Source: an uncultured Oscillospiraceae bacterium
GTDB taxonomy: Bacteria; Bacillota; Clostridia; Oscillospirales; Oscillospiraceae
NCBI GenBank assembly: GCA_934567115.1
Contig: CAKTJA010000009.1
Coordinates: 1 to 19,637 of the forward strand
DNA: 19,637 nucleotides
Direction: 5' to 3'
Shown: positions 1 through 6,702 of the stretch, in pieces
Layout of the letters: each line of letters opens with the position of its first letter
Numbering within the stretch: position 1 is the first letter of the stretch
The notes under the pieces: model-generated
The model's input: the letters and a program-made list of their open reading frames with translations, nothing else
Told to the model about the DNA's origin: nothing
The model's database searches: none
Position numbers and translations under genes: made by a program

Positions 1-420
1 TGCGGGAATGTCGCCCTCTACTTACCAGTCCGGGCAGCTTTCGTTGTCTGGAGCCTACTCGCACATGGAAAAACGAGGCTCTCGTTATTTGCGCTACGCT
101 CTTTACAATGCCACAAAATACGTCTGCCATTGGGACCCGACCTTTGCCGCTTACCTTGCCAAGAAACGGGCCGAGGGGAAGCACTACAATGTTGCTCTCT
201 CCCACGCGGCTAAGAAATTGGTTCGTCTGATTTACGCTTTAGAGAAATCCGGACGGCCATACAGTACAGCCGCATAACTCTGCTCTTTCATATGCTCAGC
301 CTGGCGTCCAACCGGACGTCTGCTTTGCTATGCTTTTTTTGAATCGTCTTCCTTTTTTCACCGCTCCTCCGCATTTCGGGCTTGACTTTTAATAGTTAGT
401 CTTTCTGTTGACGGAGTTTG
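1..420 (+). mobile_element. Right-hand end of an IS110-family insertion sequence (left part outside the window)
   Basis: The window starts inside the transposase frame. The roughly 140 bases after its stop are unlike the AT-rich DNA that follows. IS110-family elements have no conventional terminal inverted repeats and usually make no target duplication, so the edge cannot be read from sequence alone; 420 is a guess at the change in composition after the TTGACTTTTAATAGTTAG segment. A small hairpin (CGTCC-aacc-GGACG) lies about 30 bases after the stop. In IS1111-type members the guide (bridge) RNA lies downstream of the transposase gene, in IS110-type members upstream; which applies here cannot be told. 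Confidence 0.45.
2..277 (+). CDS. IS110-family transposase, C-terminal fragment (cut by window edge)
   Basis: The frame is open at the left edge and ends at a TAA. The 91 visible residues match the C-terminal Transposase_20 (Tnp) domain of the RNA-guided IS110/IS1111/IS492 recombinases: a G-x-S-P stretch, a YQSGQ motif, then the glycine-arginine segment KRGSRYLRYALYNATKY and a closing helix rich in K, R and L (residues numbered from the window edge, roughly 12-85). By family knowledge the serine of the S-G motif belongs to the composite DEDD/serine active site; assigning it to this exact serine is inference. A complete protein would be about 400 residues, with the RuvC-like DEDD domain left of the window. 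An internal ATG at base 8 is not a credible start because the family continues upstream. Confidence 0.85.
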   Translation, partial: AGMSPSTYQSGQLSLSGAYSHMEKRGSRYLRYALYNATKYVCHWDPTFAAYLAKKRAEGKHYNVALSHAAKKLVRLIYALEKSGRPYSTAA

Positions 421-478
421 AATATACTATCGCAAAAAAAGTAGATTTCAAATTAAATTGCTATCTATATTTCTCTAG

Positions 479-507
479 TTGTAATTCGGAAATGTATGTG
501 GTAAACT
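479..507 (+). promoter_or_regulatory. Possible sigma-A promoter of the HD/YwgA operon
   Basis: TTGTAA (479-484) and TAAACT (502-507) are separated by 17 bases in an AT-rich stretch and sit about 60 bases before the HD-protein start. The match to consensus is moderate, so this is a plausible site only. The gene has its own ribosome-binding site, TTGGAG, eight bases before the ATG at 565. Confidence 0.4.
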
Positions 508-564
508 AAATTAGATAGTGGGTAATTATGACCACTTCATTGTAGTATCATTGGAGAAAAGACT

Positions 565-1860
565 ATGTATCAGTTTAGAGATCCTGTCCACGGATTTATT
601 GATGTTTCCGAAGATGAACTAAAAATCATTAATTCAGCACCATTCCAGCGCCTTAGGAACATTCATCAATTGGCCACGACATACTTGGTTTATCATGGAG
701 CAGAACACACTCGTTTTGGGCACTCAATTGGAGTTATGCATTTAACATCACGTGTATTCGATTCTGTAACGCAAAAAGTACCAAATATTTTCTCCGACGA
801 TGATAATGAGAATAAACGTCTAACAGCATGGTATCGTCAACTGTTGCGGCTTATTGGTTTAACGCATGATTTAGGCCACGCACCGTTTTCTCATGCTTCC
901 GAAGAACTGTTTGAAAACGGTAAACAGCACGAAGATTATACAAAAGACATCATTTTTGAAACTGAAGTAGCAGATTACATTAATGCAATTGGGGTAAAAT
1001 TCAGATCACAATATGGCACTTCCTACGATATAACGCCAGAGCTTGTATGGATGATTTACGAAGGAAAAGACATCACAAATGAAAAGTTTATTTTCCCGGA
1101 TTTTTTGTTTTTAAAGAGCTTTATGGATGGAGAACTTGATTGCGACAAGATGGATTATTTGTTGCGAGATTCTCTCTATTGTGGTGTTACATACGGCAAA
1201 TACGACCTTGATAGATTTGTATCAACACTAACTGCATATAAGCACAATAACCAACTCCAACTTGCTATCGAAAGGGGTGGTGTTCAAGCTCTTGAGGAGT
1301 TTGTTCTTGCAAGATACTTCATGTTTATTCAGGTCTACTTTCACAAGACCAGGCGATATTTGGACAAAGTTTTAGTCAAGGGTTTGAAAGCGGTTCTTCC
1401 TAATGGGAAATATCCTGATACTACTTCGGAATACTTGAAATGGGATGACACACGCATCTTAAATCTGATTGCAGAATCAGAAAATGATGATGTTATGGCA
1501 TTTAAAAAGCGTAAAATCATGACATGTGTATTGGAATCAAAAGCTCATTCAGGAACAGCTGACAAGATAAATGCCAGAATGATTTTCAATATTTTAAAAA
1601 AAGAGTACAGAGATCGTGTAGTCTTTGATAGTGTTGACAAAACCGCGCATAAGCTTACGCCAATGATTCTCTCACATAAGGATGATAGTGGAAAGGGAAT
1701 AATGATTCTTGATGAGAAAACTGGTGAAGTTAAAGATATTATGGAAGAATCTATTATTCTGGAATCTATTGTAAAGCCTATCAGTATTAATCGAATCTAT
1801 GCAGAAAAAGAAATTGCGGACGAAGCCTTGGTGAGAATTAAAGAGTTGCAAAGTGCATAA
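565..1860 (+). CDS. HD-domain deoxynucleotide phosphohydrolase, YwfO-like (COG1078 type)
   Basis: The protein has 431 residues, the normal length for the YwfO/SAMHD1-like HD group. N-terminal FRDPVHGFI is followed by the metal-binding core: HTRFGHSIG (H48, H53), the HD pair in LTHDLGHAPFSH (H101-D102, H105, H110), then a DCDKMDYLLRDS segment (about 193-203) that supplies the distal aspartates and the family's tyrosine/arginine region. Characterised relatives are manganese- or magnesium-dependent dNTP triphosphohydrolases, often allosterically controlled by dGTP or dATP; the substrate here is inferred. Start at ATG 565 behind TTGGAG. The gene is far more AT-rich than the chromosomal genes to its right and lies directly downstream of an IS110 end, so horizontal acquisition is likely. 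A YwgA-like gene follows after 25 bases. Confidence 0.88.
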   Translation: MYQFRDPVHGFIDVSEDELKIINSAPFQRLRNIHQLATTYLVYHGAEHTRFGHSIGVMHLTSRVFDSVTQKVPNIFSDDDNENKRLTAWYRQLLRLIGLTHDLGHAPFSHASEELFENGKQHEDYTKDIIFETEVADYINAIGVKFRSQYGTSYDITPELVWMIYEGKDITNEKFIFPDFLFLKSFMDGELDCDKMDYLLRDSLYCGVTYGKYDLDRFVSTLTAYKHNNQLQLAIERGGVQALEEFVLARYFMFIQVYFHKTRRYLDKVLVKGLKAVLPNGKYPDTTSEYLKWDDTRILNLIAESENDDVMAFKKRKIMTCVLESKAHSGTADKINARMIFNILKKEYRDRVVFDSVDKTAHKLTPMILSHKDDSGKGIMILDEKTGEVKDIMEESIILESIVKPISINRIYAEKEIADEALVRIKELQSA

Positions 1861-1885
1861 ATGGCGCTTTTATGGAGGATTAATC

Positions 1886-2374
1886 ATGGTTGACAACAAG
1901 GCTATAGTAAAGGTAATTAGCAGAATAACAAAAAATAATGGAGCCCCTTGTAAAAAAGCTCTTCAAAAAATAGTGTTTCTTATTGAGGCAAAACATATAG
2001 ATCTTGGTTGCGATTATGGGATACATTTCTATGGGCCATATAGCGCAGATCTTGATTTTGCTGTCCGAGAATTAAATGATGAGGGTATCTTGAAGATTGA
2101 CTATACTCCCATGGAACACTTGATTTCTGTGGTCGATGATTCTTTTGAAAATGACACTATCAATCCAACGGCAAATGAAGTCATTGATGAGTTTTCAAGG
2201 GAAACACCAAGTGAACTCGAATTAATTGCGACAGCACTATATGTATATCTTCGAGTTAAAGATGTAAACAGAATAAAAAACGAAGTTATTAAGATCAAGG
2301 GCGGCAAATATTCCGGTTCACGAATTGATAGCGCAATCGGGCGCTTAAAAGCAACAGGGTACATCGTAGCGTAA
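1886..2374 (+). CDS. YwgA-like small protein, partner of the HD phosphohydrolase
   Basis: The protein has 162 residues. ATG 1886 is chosen over an in-frame GTG at 1853 because GGAGG lies seven bases upstream and the GTG overlaps the previous gene. The N-terminal half resembles a winged-helix-like module: LQKIVFLIEAK, then YGIHFYGPYSADLDFAV, then a short helix ending LNDEGIL. The pattern recalls YwgA of Bacillus and, more distantly, the LQK...YGP signature of Panacea/SocA (DUF4065) proteins that act as antitoxins. The rest is mostly helical and charged; there is no signal peptide or membrane segment. In Bacillus, ywgA neighbours ywfO, so the pairing is an old one rather than chance. Its function is unknown; a regulatory or antitoxin-like partner of the HD enzyme is inference. 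Confidence 0.75.
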   Translation: MVDNKAIVKVISRITKNNGAPCKKALQKIVFLIEAKHIDLGCDYGIHFYGPYSADLDFAVRELNDEGILKIDYTPMEHLISVVDDSFENDTINPTANEVIDEFSRETPSELELIATALYVYLRVKDVNRIKNEVIKIKGGKYSGSRIDSAIGRLKATGYIVA

Positions 2375-2426
2375 TCTTTTGCATTATTCTGAAACTGCAC
2401 AATCATATAGTGCTAAGTTATAGCAC

Positions 2427-2463
2427 ATCGGAGCAAGCTGCATGTCACTTGCTCCGATTTTTT
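2427..2463 (+). terminator. Rho-independent terminator of the HD/YwgA operon
   Basis: A perfect 11-bp stem, ATCGGAGCAAG (2427-2437) with CTTGCTCCGAT (2448-2458), encloses a 10-base loop and runs straight into six T. It lies about 50 bases after the YwgA stop. A smaller TGCTA/TAGCA palindrome (2411-2425) sits just before it. Confidence 0.9.
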
Positions 2464-2798
2464 ATAGATCGGAGCGCGCTCATTGGCACCGGCTACGATT
2501 TGCGGTCTTTGACCGAGAATATCCGAATTGACGCCACCTGACAAAGCAAAAGTCTTGCAATCTCAAGGGTTGCAAGACTTTTCTTATTTCCCTGCAAGTG
2601 CCTTTTTCCCCTACACGCTCAACAGCGGGGAAAATCGGCGCGCCGGAGGGCCGAAAAAGCCACCGAGCGGGGTGCGTATATGCGCCCACACCTCGGCGTA
2701 GATTGCCGAGATTTTAACAATCTGTGTTGCGGTCCTTTGCCCCTATCATAGCCCGCCGAAGCATTGGCGTTTTACCCACTGTACGCTCACAGTACATC
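2464..2798. other. Gene-free stretch with a bidirectional terminator-like hairpin
   Basis: No convincing coding region is seen here. The short open frames on either strand have no ribosome-binding site and no recognisable family. The only clear structure is the 13-bp hairpin at 2548-2582. Base composition rises from AT-rich to mixed across this interval, which looks like the border between the acquired HD/YwgA island and an eroded mobile-element remnant. Confidence 0.5.
2548..2582. terminator. Bidirectional terminator-like hairpin
   Basis: AAAAGTCTTGCAA (2548-2560) pairs perfectly with TTGCAAGACTTTT (2570-2582) around a nine-base loop. A-rich and T-rich arms allow termination in both directions. 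On the minus strand it would end transcripts coming from the broken gene at 2799-3044. Confidence 0.65.
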
Positions 2799-3044
2799 CT
2801 ACGCCACGCAGAAGCAGTGCACGGTGCTTTCACGGGCGAAGCTGTGGCAGCGTCCGGCAGGGTTTTGCACAGCGCATCGGTGTCAATGCGGGCGCTCATG
2901 ACGGTTTTTGTATTCGCCAGCCCGAACGCTCTCGGCATCGCCCATCGCGGCCTTGAGCGCGTCCCTGAGGGCCTCGGCCTCGTCGATGAGAGCTTGCAGC
3001 TCCCGCAGCTCGCGGGCCTTGCTCTCCATCTCGTTGATGCTCAT
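2799..3044 (-). pseudogene. Broken small mobile-element protein gene (two frameshifts)
   Basis: The start is clear: ATG at 3044 behind AGGAGG seven bases upstream. The first about 46 residues (MSINEMESKARELRELQALI..., then a helix ending AGEYK) match the N-terminus of short coiled-coil proteins common in clostridial phages and integrative elements. After AGEYK the family sequence continues in a different frame as TVMSARIDTDALCKTLPDAA; removing one A from the five-A run near 2910 restores it. A second shift near the DAA codons leads to SFARESTVHCFCVA and a TAG at 2799-2801, matching the usual FCVA-type end. Two independent frame breaks argue for decay, though assembly error cannot be excluded. 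The function of intact relatives is unknown. Confidence 0.7.
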
Positions 3045-3061
3045 TGTGTGACCTCCTGAAA

Positions 3062-3098
3062 GATAAAATAAGACGGCGCCGAGCACTGACACCGTCTT
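3062..3098 (-). terminator. Terminator after the small coiled-coil gene
   Basis: Read on the minus strand, AAGACGGTGTC pairs with GGCGCCGTCTT (11 pairs including G-U) around a seven-base loop and is followed by ATTTTAT. It sits 10 bases after the stop of the 3108-3365 gene and just before the ribosome-binding site of the broken gene. Confidence 0.6.
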
Positions 3099-3107
3099 GC
3101 TGTGTAT

Positions 3108-3365
3108 TTAGTTCGCCTTTTCCAGAGAAGTGACACGTTCGGCCATCTGCCGCACCATGAGCTTGAGGAACTTCACCTCGTCCTCCAGATCGTCCACGCG
3201 GGAGCGAGGCACGAGCTTTTCCTGAATATCCTTGACGCCGTCCGCCAAAAGGTTGAACTTCGGCGTGACGTCTGATTCAATCAAAACATTCATATAGCGC
3301 CGTGTGCATTCTTCGGACGCATCGATCATTTTTTGGATCGCCTGTAAATCTTCTTCGTCAAGCAT
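3108..3365 (-). CDS. Small coiled-coil protein of unknown function
   Basis: The protein has 85 residues. The start ATG (3365) lies behind an AGGGGG-type ribosome-binding site. It is acidic at the N-terminus (MLDEEDLQAIQKMID), and residues about 40-83 show regularly spaced L, V and I in a charged background (KFNLLADGVKDIQEK, then VDDLEDEVKFLKLMVRQMAERV), typical of a two-stranded coiled coil. There is no signal peptide, membrane segment or catalytic motif. Similar short proteins occur widely in clostridial phage and integrative-element regions without a known role. It is served by a consensus promoter 24 bases upstream and followed by a hairpin terminator and the broken gene at 2799-3044, so the two probably formed one accessory unit. 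Confidence 0.7.
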   Translation of the reverse strand: MLDEEDLQAIQKMIDASEECTRRYMNVLIESDVTPKFNLLADGVKDIQEKLVPRSRVDDLEDEVKFLKLMVRQMAERVTSLEKAN

Positions 3366-3388
3366 TTCTCTCGCCCCCTTTGCCTTGC

Positions 3389-3417
3389 ATTATACGGTGC
3401 CGGTATTCGGTTGTCAA
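3389..3417 (-). promoter_or_regulatory. Consensus sigma-A promoter (TTGACA-17-TATAAT)
   Basis: On the minus strand TTGACA (3417-3412) and TATAAT (3394-3389) are separated by exactly 17 bases, an exact consensus match in otherwise GC-rich sequence. It points at the 3108-3365 gene, whose start is 24 bases beyond the -10 box, giving a very short leader. Confidence 0.85.
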
Positions 3418-3420
3418 GGT

Positions 3421-3583
3421 GCGCCACGGACTTTCCATCAAGCGGCCGACAGCTCTGAGTATCTATCCCTTTGGGAATTTCTATCAAGCCTCTCCATTCC
3501 GGCTCTCATGTTGTCGCGTCGGCTATCGACTTTCGCTCGATCTCTTGTCCCCTGCTGTAATTATATAGTAAAATAATAGTCAA
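3421..3583 (-). ncRNA. Candidate small structured RNA (unrecognised)
   Basis: This gap between the consensus promoter and the 3649-3683 terminator has no good gene, but on the minus strand it contains nested pairing: ATCGA-gcgaaag-TCGAT (about 3548-3532), then GCCGAC closed by GTCGGC (about 3531 and 3444) enclosing TGAG/CTCA, AGCC/GGCT and TCCC-aaa-GGGA. This resembles a multi-branch junction. TATAAT (3565-3560) and TTGACT (3583-3578) stand at its upstream edge, but the 12-base spacing is wrong for a standard promoter. A 40-codon frame without an early ATG also crosses the segment. No known RNA family is recognised. Confidence 0.3.
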
Positions 3584-3648
3584 GGCCGCCCGCCGCGCGC
3601 CTCAGTTCTCCAAGCGTTGATTGCGGCTCATTTCAGGCAAAACAACTC

Positions 3649-3683
3649 AAAAGCACCGAAACCTTATGGTTTCGGTGCTTTTT
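3649..3683. terminator. Strong bidirectional terminator
   Basis: AAAAGCACCGAAACC (3649-3663) pairs perfectly with GGTTTCGGTGCTTTT (3668-3682) around the tetraloop TTAT. The stem is 15 bp, with A- and T-rich feet. It lies 83 bases downstream of the solute-binding lipoprotein gene on the minus strand and would end the pgeF - lipoprotein transcript. Confidence 0.9.
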
Positions 3684-3766
3684 CTCATACGATGGCCTTG
3701 CCCTCGGTTTATGGGCCGATCGCAGCCTATCAACAAAGCCGCAGACAAAACCCGGAAAGCGCCCCC

Positions 3767-5323
3767 TCAGCCGCCGGACGGCTGCGCTTCGGCGGCGCTC
3801 AGAGAGGGAAAACGCCAGCTTTCCATTCCGCTGAACGGGTTTGAGACGGTGGGCGTCATGTCGGAGACCGCCCCCGAGGGCGTCAGAACGGCCTCCGACT
3901 TGAACAGAAGCGGAGCGAAGGGCGTTTCTGCGGCAAAGGAGGCGTAGAACGCGTCGGACGCGGCGCGCCCCCCTGCGGAAAACGCGTCAAACCGGGCCGT
4001 GAGCGTCTCCCCCTCATAGCCGCCGTAGTTCAGCGCGCCAGCCGGGTCGATCAGCCCGCGTATGTTCCAGTCGGCGGTCAGGCGGACCTCCCCGAGAAAA
4101 AGGTCAAAGCTGCCGCTTTGCAGCGCGGCAAGGTATTCGCCCCACGGAAGCCTGTGCGCCGTGACGGTCAGCGCGTCGGTCGTCAGCTGGGCGCAGATGC
4201 TGTCCGCGACGGCGCACTTGAAGGCGTTCTCCTCGTTGACCAGAAGCGTCACGGTGCGCGACCGGGAGGCGCTCACGCCCGCCTCCTCCAGCGCGGCGGC
4301 GTACTCGTCCGCGCTCGTGCGGAATTCCCGCTCTTTCGGATAGAGCGGGCTGACCGGCGAAACAGGAAACTGCGCACTCATCGCGTGACCGGACAGAAGC
4401 GCGGAGACCAGCGGCCCGCGTTCGATCCGCCCGCTCATGGCGGCGCGCAGCGCGGCGTCCGCAAACAGGGCGCGGCGCGTGTTGAAGCCGAGAAACTGCA
4501 TCACCGTGGTGGGCACGTCCGTCAGCGAGGCCCCGCCGCTCGCGGGGATCGAGTCGATCCCGGTCGGGTCGGCAAGCAGGAAGTGTACGCTGTGCGAGGC
4601 GAACAGGCTTGCGGCGGTGTCATTGTCCTTCACGGCGGCGAGAGCGATGCGCTCCACCGGAAGCGAAACGCCGCGCCACCACGCGGAGTTGGCGCACAGA
4701 GCCGCCCCGCCGGCGCTGCTGACGTAGAGGTACGGCCCGGTCCCCAGCGGCACCGGATTCTTCTCCGTCCCCGCCTTGACGATCGGAATGTCGAGCAGAG
4801 CGGGGAAGCGCGCGTTTGCCCGGGCAAGCGTGACAAGCACCGCGCCGTCGGCGGAGCGCATGGAAACGACGTCCGCAAACCGGGCGGCGTAGCGCTCGGA
4901 CTCCGCGGCGCGGCGGTAGACGGCCAGAACGTCGGCGGCGGTGAGCGGCGATCCGTCGGAAAAAACGGCGGCCCCGCGCAGCGCAAAGGTGTAGGTCAGC
5001 GTCTGCTCATCGTAGCGGTAGCCGCTGCACAGAACCGGCTGCGGCTCCAGCTCTCCGTCGAGCGTGAACAGCGGCTCGTACAGCAGCGCGCCGACCGTTT
5101 GCTGCACGCCGTCGATGCAGTCAACGGGGTCGAACGTCTGCCCCGAAAGACACGGAAGCGTGAACTCCGCGATCTGCACGGCGGAGGTCTCGCCGCCGGG
5201 AGCCTCCTCCTGCGCGGAGTCGTCGGTCCAGAAATCCTCCGGCTCCGGCTCCTCGGTCCAGCAGCCGCTGAGCGAAAGCGCGAGCGTAAGCGCAAGCAGA
5301 AGCGCGGTCAGGCGGCGCGTCAT
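3767..5323 (-). CDS. Family-5 extracellular solute-binding lipoprotein (peptide/nickel ABC transporter type)
   Basis: The protein has 518 residues, normal for SBP_bac_5. ATG 5323 is chosen because it opens a lipoprotein signal peptide: MTRRL, a hydrophobic core, then lipobox LSGC with the acylated cysteine at 21, followed by an acidic linker. Family landmarks: LLYEPLFTLDGELEPQPVL near the N-terminus, YTFALRGAAVFSDGSPLTAADV (the family's LR-x-G-x-x-FSDG-x-PLTA-x-DV signature), and GTGPYLYVS about 200. Such proteins capture oligopeptides or other small ligands outside the membrane for an ABC importer. No permease or ATPase gene is nearby, so it is an orphan here and the ligand is unknown. Its ATG overlaps the TGA of pgeF (ATGA), implying translational coupling. 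Confidence 0.88.
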   Translation of the reverse strand: MTRRLTALLLALTLALSLSGCWTEEPEPEDFWTDDSAQEEAPGGETSAVQIAEFTLPCLSGQTFDPVDCIDGVQQTVGALLYEPLFTLDGELEPQPVLCSGYRYDEQTLTYTFALRGAAVFSDGSPLTAADVLAVYRRAAESERYAARFADVVSMRSADGAVLVTLARANARFPALLDIPIVKAGTEKNPVPLGTGPYLYVSSAGGAALCANSAWWRGVSLPVERIALAAVKDNDTAASLFASHSVHFLLADPTGIDSIPASGGASLTDVPTTVMQFLGFNTRRALFADAALRAAMSGRIERGPLVSALLSGHAMSAQFPVSPVSPLYPKEREFRTSADEYAAALEEAGVSASRSRTVTLLVNEENAFKCAVADSICAQLTTDALTVTAHRLPWGEYLAALQSGSFDLFLGEVRLTADWNIRGLIDPAGALNYGGYEGETLTARFDAFSAGGRAASDAFYASFAAETPFAPLLFKSEAVLTPSGAVSDMTPTVSNPFSGMESWRFPSLSAAEAQPSGG

Positions 5324-6138
5324 GGCTCGTCCTCCGTCAAAACGATCATCCCGGCCATGCCGCCGCGCCGGTCCCCCATGCCCCGGTGCGACCAGTAGCG
5401 CTCCGGACGGCATCTCGTGCAGTCCGGGTGAACGTCGATGCGCGAGGGGTCAAGCCCGCTGCGGAGAAGCCAGAGGCGGTTGATCGCCTTCAGGTCGATG
5501 TGGTGCTTTCCGCCGCGATAGACAATGTGCTCGTCCACGGCGGGGTCGAGCAGAGCGTGGAACGCGTCCGCAACGTCGTCGTCCGTCTCGAAGCAGCACG
5601 CGCCGATGGCGGGGCCGATGGCGGCGCGCGTCGTATACGGGTCCGCGCCGAAAATGCTCATCATGGAAACAAGGGCTTTCAGCACGATGCCGCTCGCCGT
5701 GCCGCGCCAGCCCGCGTGAATGGCGGCGACGCAGCGCGAGGCCGGGTCGTAAACGGTGATGACGCAGCAGTCCGTGCCGTAGGCGAACAGCGGCAGACCC
5801 GGCACGTTGGTGATCAGCGCGTCCGCGTCGTAGGGCCGCTCGTCCCAGCGGAGCTTCCCCGCGTCCTCCTCGCGCGCGATGCGCACAAGGTCGGAGTGGA
5901 TCTGGCGGCAGCCGACGGCGCGCGACGCGTCGAAGCCGACCGCCGCCCCGAGACGGCGGTAGTTCTCCAGCAGATTTTCCTCGCTGTCGCCGTGCCGGTC
6001 CGCGAAGTTGAGCGAATCGAACGGCGCGGGACTGACGCCGCCGTGCCGCGTTGTGAACGCGTGGCGGACCCCGCCGACGGAAAGCGAGTCGGCGGTATCG
6101 AAGATCAGGCCGTTGACATTGTGTTCGGTAAAGGGCAT
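5320..6138 (-). CDS. pgeF: Laccase-domain purine nucleoside hydrolase/phosphorylase family (PgeF/YfiH)
   Basis: The protein has 272 residues, the typical family size. ATG 6138 is chosen over an upstream in-frame ATG at 6168 because AAAGGAGG lies five bases before it. Motifs of the CNF1/YfiH fold are intact: CRQIHSD with zinc ligand H81, DADALITN, TDCC with C124, AAIHAGWRGT with H141, and GPAIGACCFE. Relatives act on purine nucleosides (adenosine phosphorolysis or deamination, S-methyl-thioadenosine cleavage), and E. coli PgeF has been linked to peptidoglycan fidelity; the old polyphenol-oxidase label is less likely. The protein is cytoplasmic, with no signal peptide. The gene is co-transcribed with the downstream solute-binding lipoprotein through an ATGA overlap. 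The upstream 110 bases contain short tandem repeats rather than an obvious promoter. Confidence 0.92.
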   Translation of the reverse strand: MPFTEHNVNGLIFDTADSLSVGGVRHAFTTRHGGVSPAPFDSLNFADRHGDSEENLLENYRRLGAAVGFDASRAVGCRQIHSDLVRIAREEDAGKLRWDERPYDADALITNVPGLPLFAYGTDCCVITVYDPASRCVAAIHAGWRGTASGIVLKALVSMMSIFGADPYTTRAAIGPAIGACCFETDDDVADAFHALLDPAVDEHIVYRGGKHHIDLKAINRLWLLRSGLDPSRIDVHPDCTRCRPERYWSHRGMGDRRGGMAGMIVLTEDEP

Positions 6139-6184
6139 TGCGGCCTCCTTTCGCATCGAATGATGCACATTTTTGCCGCGCTTC

Positions 6185-6246
6185 GCACGGCGGATTTTGC
6201 CGCGTACTGCGCGGCGGATTCTTTGCCGTGCGCTGCACGGCGGATT
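6185..6246. repeat. Three short imperfect tandem repeats upstream of pgeF
   Basis: The core GCACGGCGGATT recurs at 6185-6196, 6209-6220 (one change) and 6235-6246, a period of 24-26 bases, with TTTGCCG-type spacers between copies. The array ends five bases before the first large inverted repeat. Confidence 0.75.
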
Positions 6247-6250
6247 CGCA

Positions 6251-6472
6251 AGGGGTGGTCTCTTTTGGAAGAGACCACCCCCTGCGCGACCCCCAGAGAA
6301 ACACGAGGGGCAGGCCCCTCGACCCCCGGACTGCGCAGCTCGTCCCGCCCTTCGGCGAGAGCGTGGGAATGCGTTCGGCGCGGCGGTGCCGCGCTTTTAT
6401 TGCGGCTTTCGATTTGGCGCGCTCCTCTTTCCGCTTCGCCGCTCCTGCGGTGGGGTTTCGGAGCGCTATTGT
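6251..6472 (+). repeat. Left copy of a ~220-bp inverted repeat framing the XRE/RHH cassette
   Basis: This is the partner, in opposite orientation, of 7381-7596. Shared blocks in order from the outer end: a hairpin with 13-bp perfect stem GGGGTGGTCTCTT (6252-6264) / AAGAGACCACCCC (6269-6281), then ACCCCCAGAGA, CCCCTCGACCCC (6315-6326), GCGGCTTTCGAT (6402-6413) and GCTCCTCTTTCCGCT (6421-6435). The central part is diverged. The repeat runs up to the stop codon of the XRE gene (6472). It is non-coding as far as can be seen: both copies are open in one frame, but there is no start signal. Confidence 0.8.
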
Positions 6473-6675
6473 TATTTTGCGTTACGGCACGCCAGTTCGT
6501 CAAGGGGAAGGTCGTAGAAGTCGGCAAGCCGAATGAGAACTGCCATTCGCGGTTCGCTTTTTCCGTATTCATAAGCTTGATAAGCCCTGACAGTTACGCC
6601 AATCGCTTTGGCGATGTCAGATTGCTTCAAACCGCGCTGTGTTCGCAACTGTATAATATTTTCAGAAAACGTCAT
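6472..6675 (-). CDS. XRE-family HTH transcriptional regulator
   Basis: The protein has 67 residues, essentially one HTH_3 domain: the helices are recognisable in NIIQLRTQRGLKQSDIAKAIGV (about 6-27), the recognition helix in TVRAYQAYEYGKSEP, then RMAVLIRLADFYDLPLDELA. There is no second domain, so DNA binding alone, usually as a dimer, is expected. The ribosome-binding site is weak (GAGGG about 15 bases upstream), which is common for autoregulated repressors. The gene is divergent from the ribbon-helix-helix gene; a strong plus-strand promoter (6703-6731) lies only 28 bases from its start, so binding in the AT-rich intergenic region could control both directions. Base composition is AT-rich compared with pgeF and secA. 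Confidence 0.9.
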   Translation of the reverse strand: MTFSENIIQLRTQRGLKQSDIAKAIGVTVRAYQAYEYGKSEPRMAVLIRLADFYDLPLDELACRNAK

Positions 6676-6702
6676 AACTTATCTATCCGCCCTCTTTATC
6701 TA

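Noticed and set aside
2101-2406. Minus-strand 101-codon frame opposite the YwgA-like gene
   Set aside because: It is antisense to a gene with a clear ribosome-binding site and terminator, and has no upstream signals of its own.
4118-5398. Plus-strand open frame of 426 codons opposite the solute-binding lipoprotein gene
   Set aside because: The translation is repetitive and arginine/glycine/alanine-rich, as expected of an antisense frame. The minus strand encodes a protein with signal peptide and family motifs.
6185-6281. CRISPR array from the short tandem repeats upstream of pgeF
   Set aside because: There are only three imperfect repeats with 12-14 base spacers that are themselves similar, and no cas genes.
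5450-6304. Second minus-strand frame overlapping pgeF
   Set aside because: Out-of-frame shadow of pgeF, arginine-rich, without motifs.
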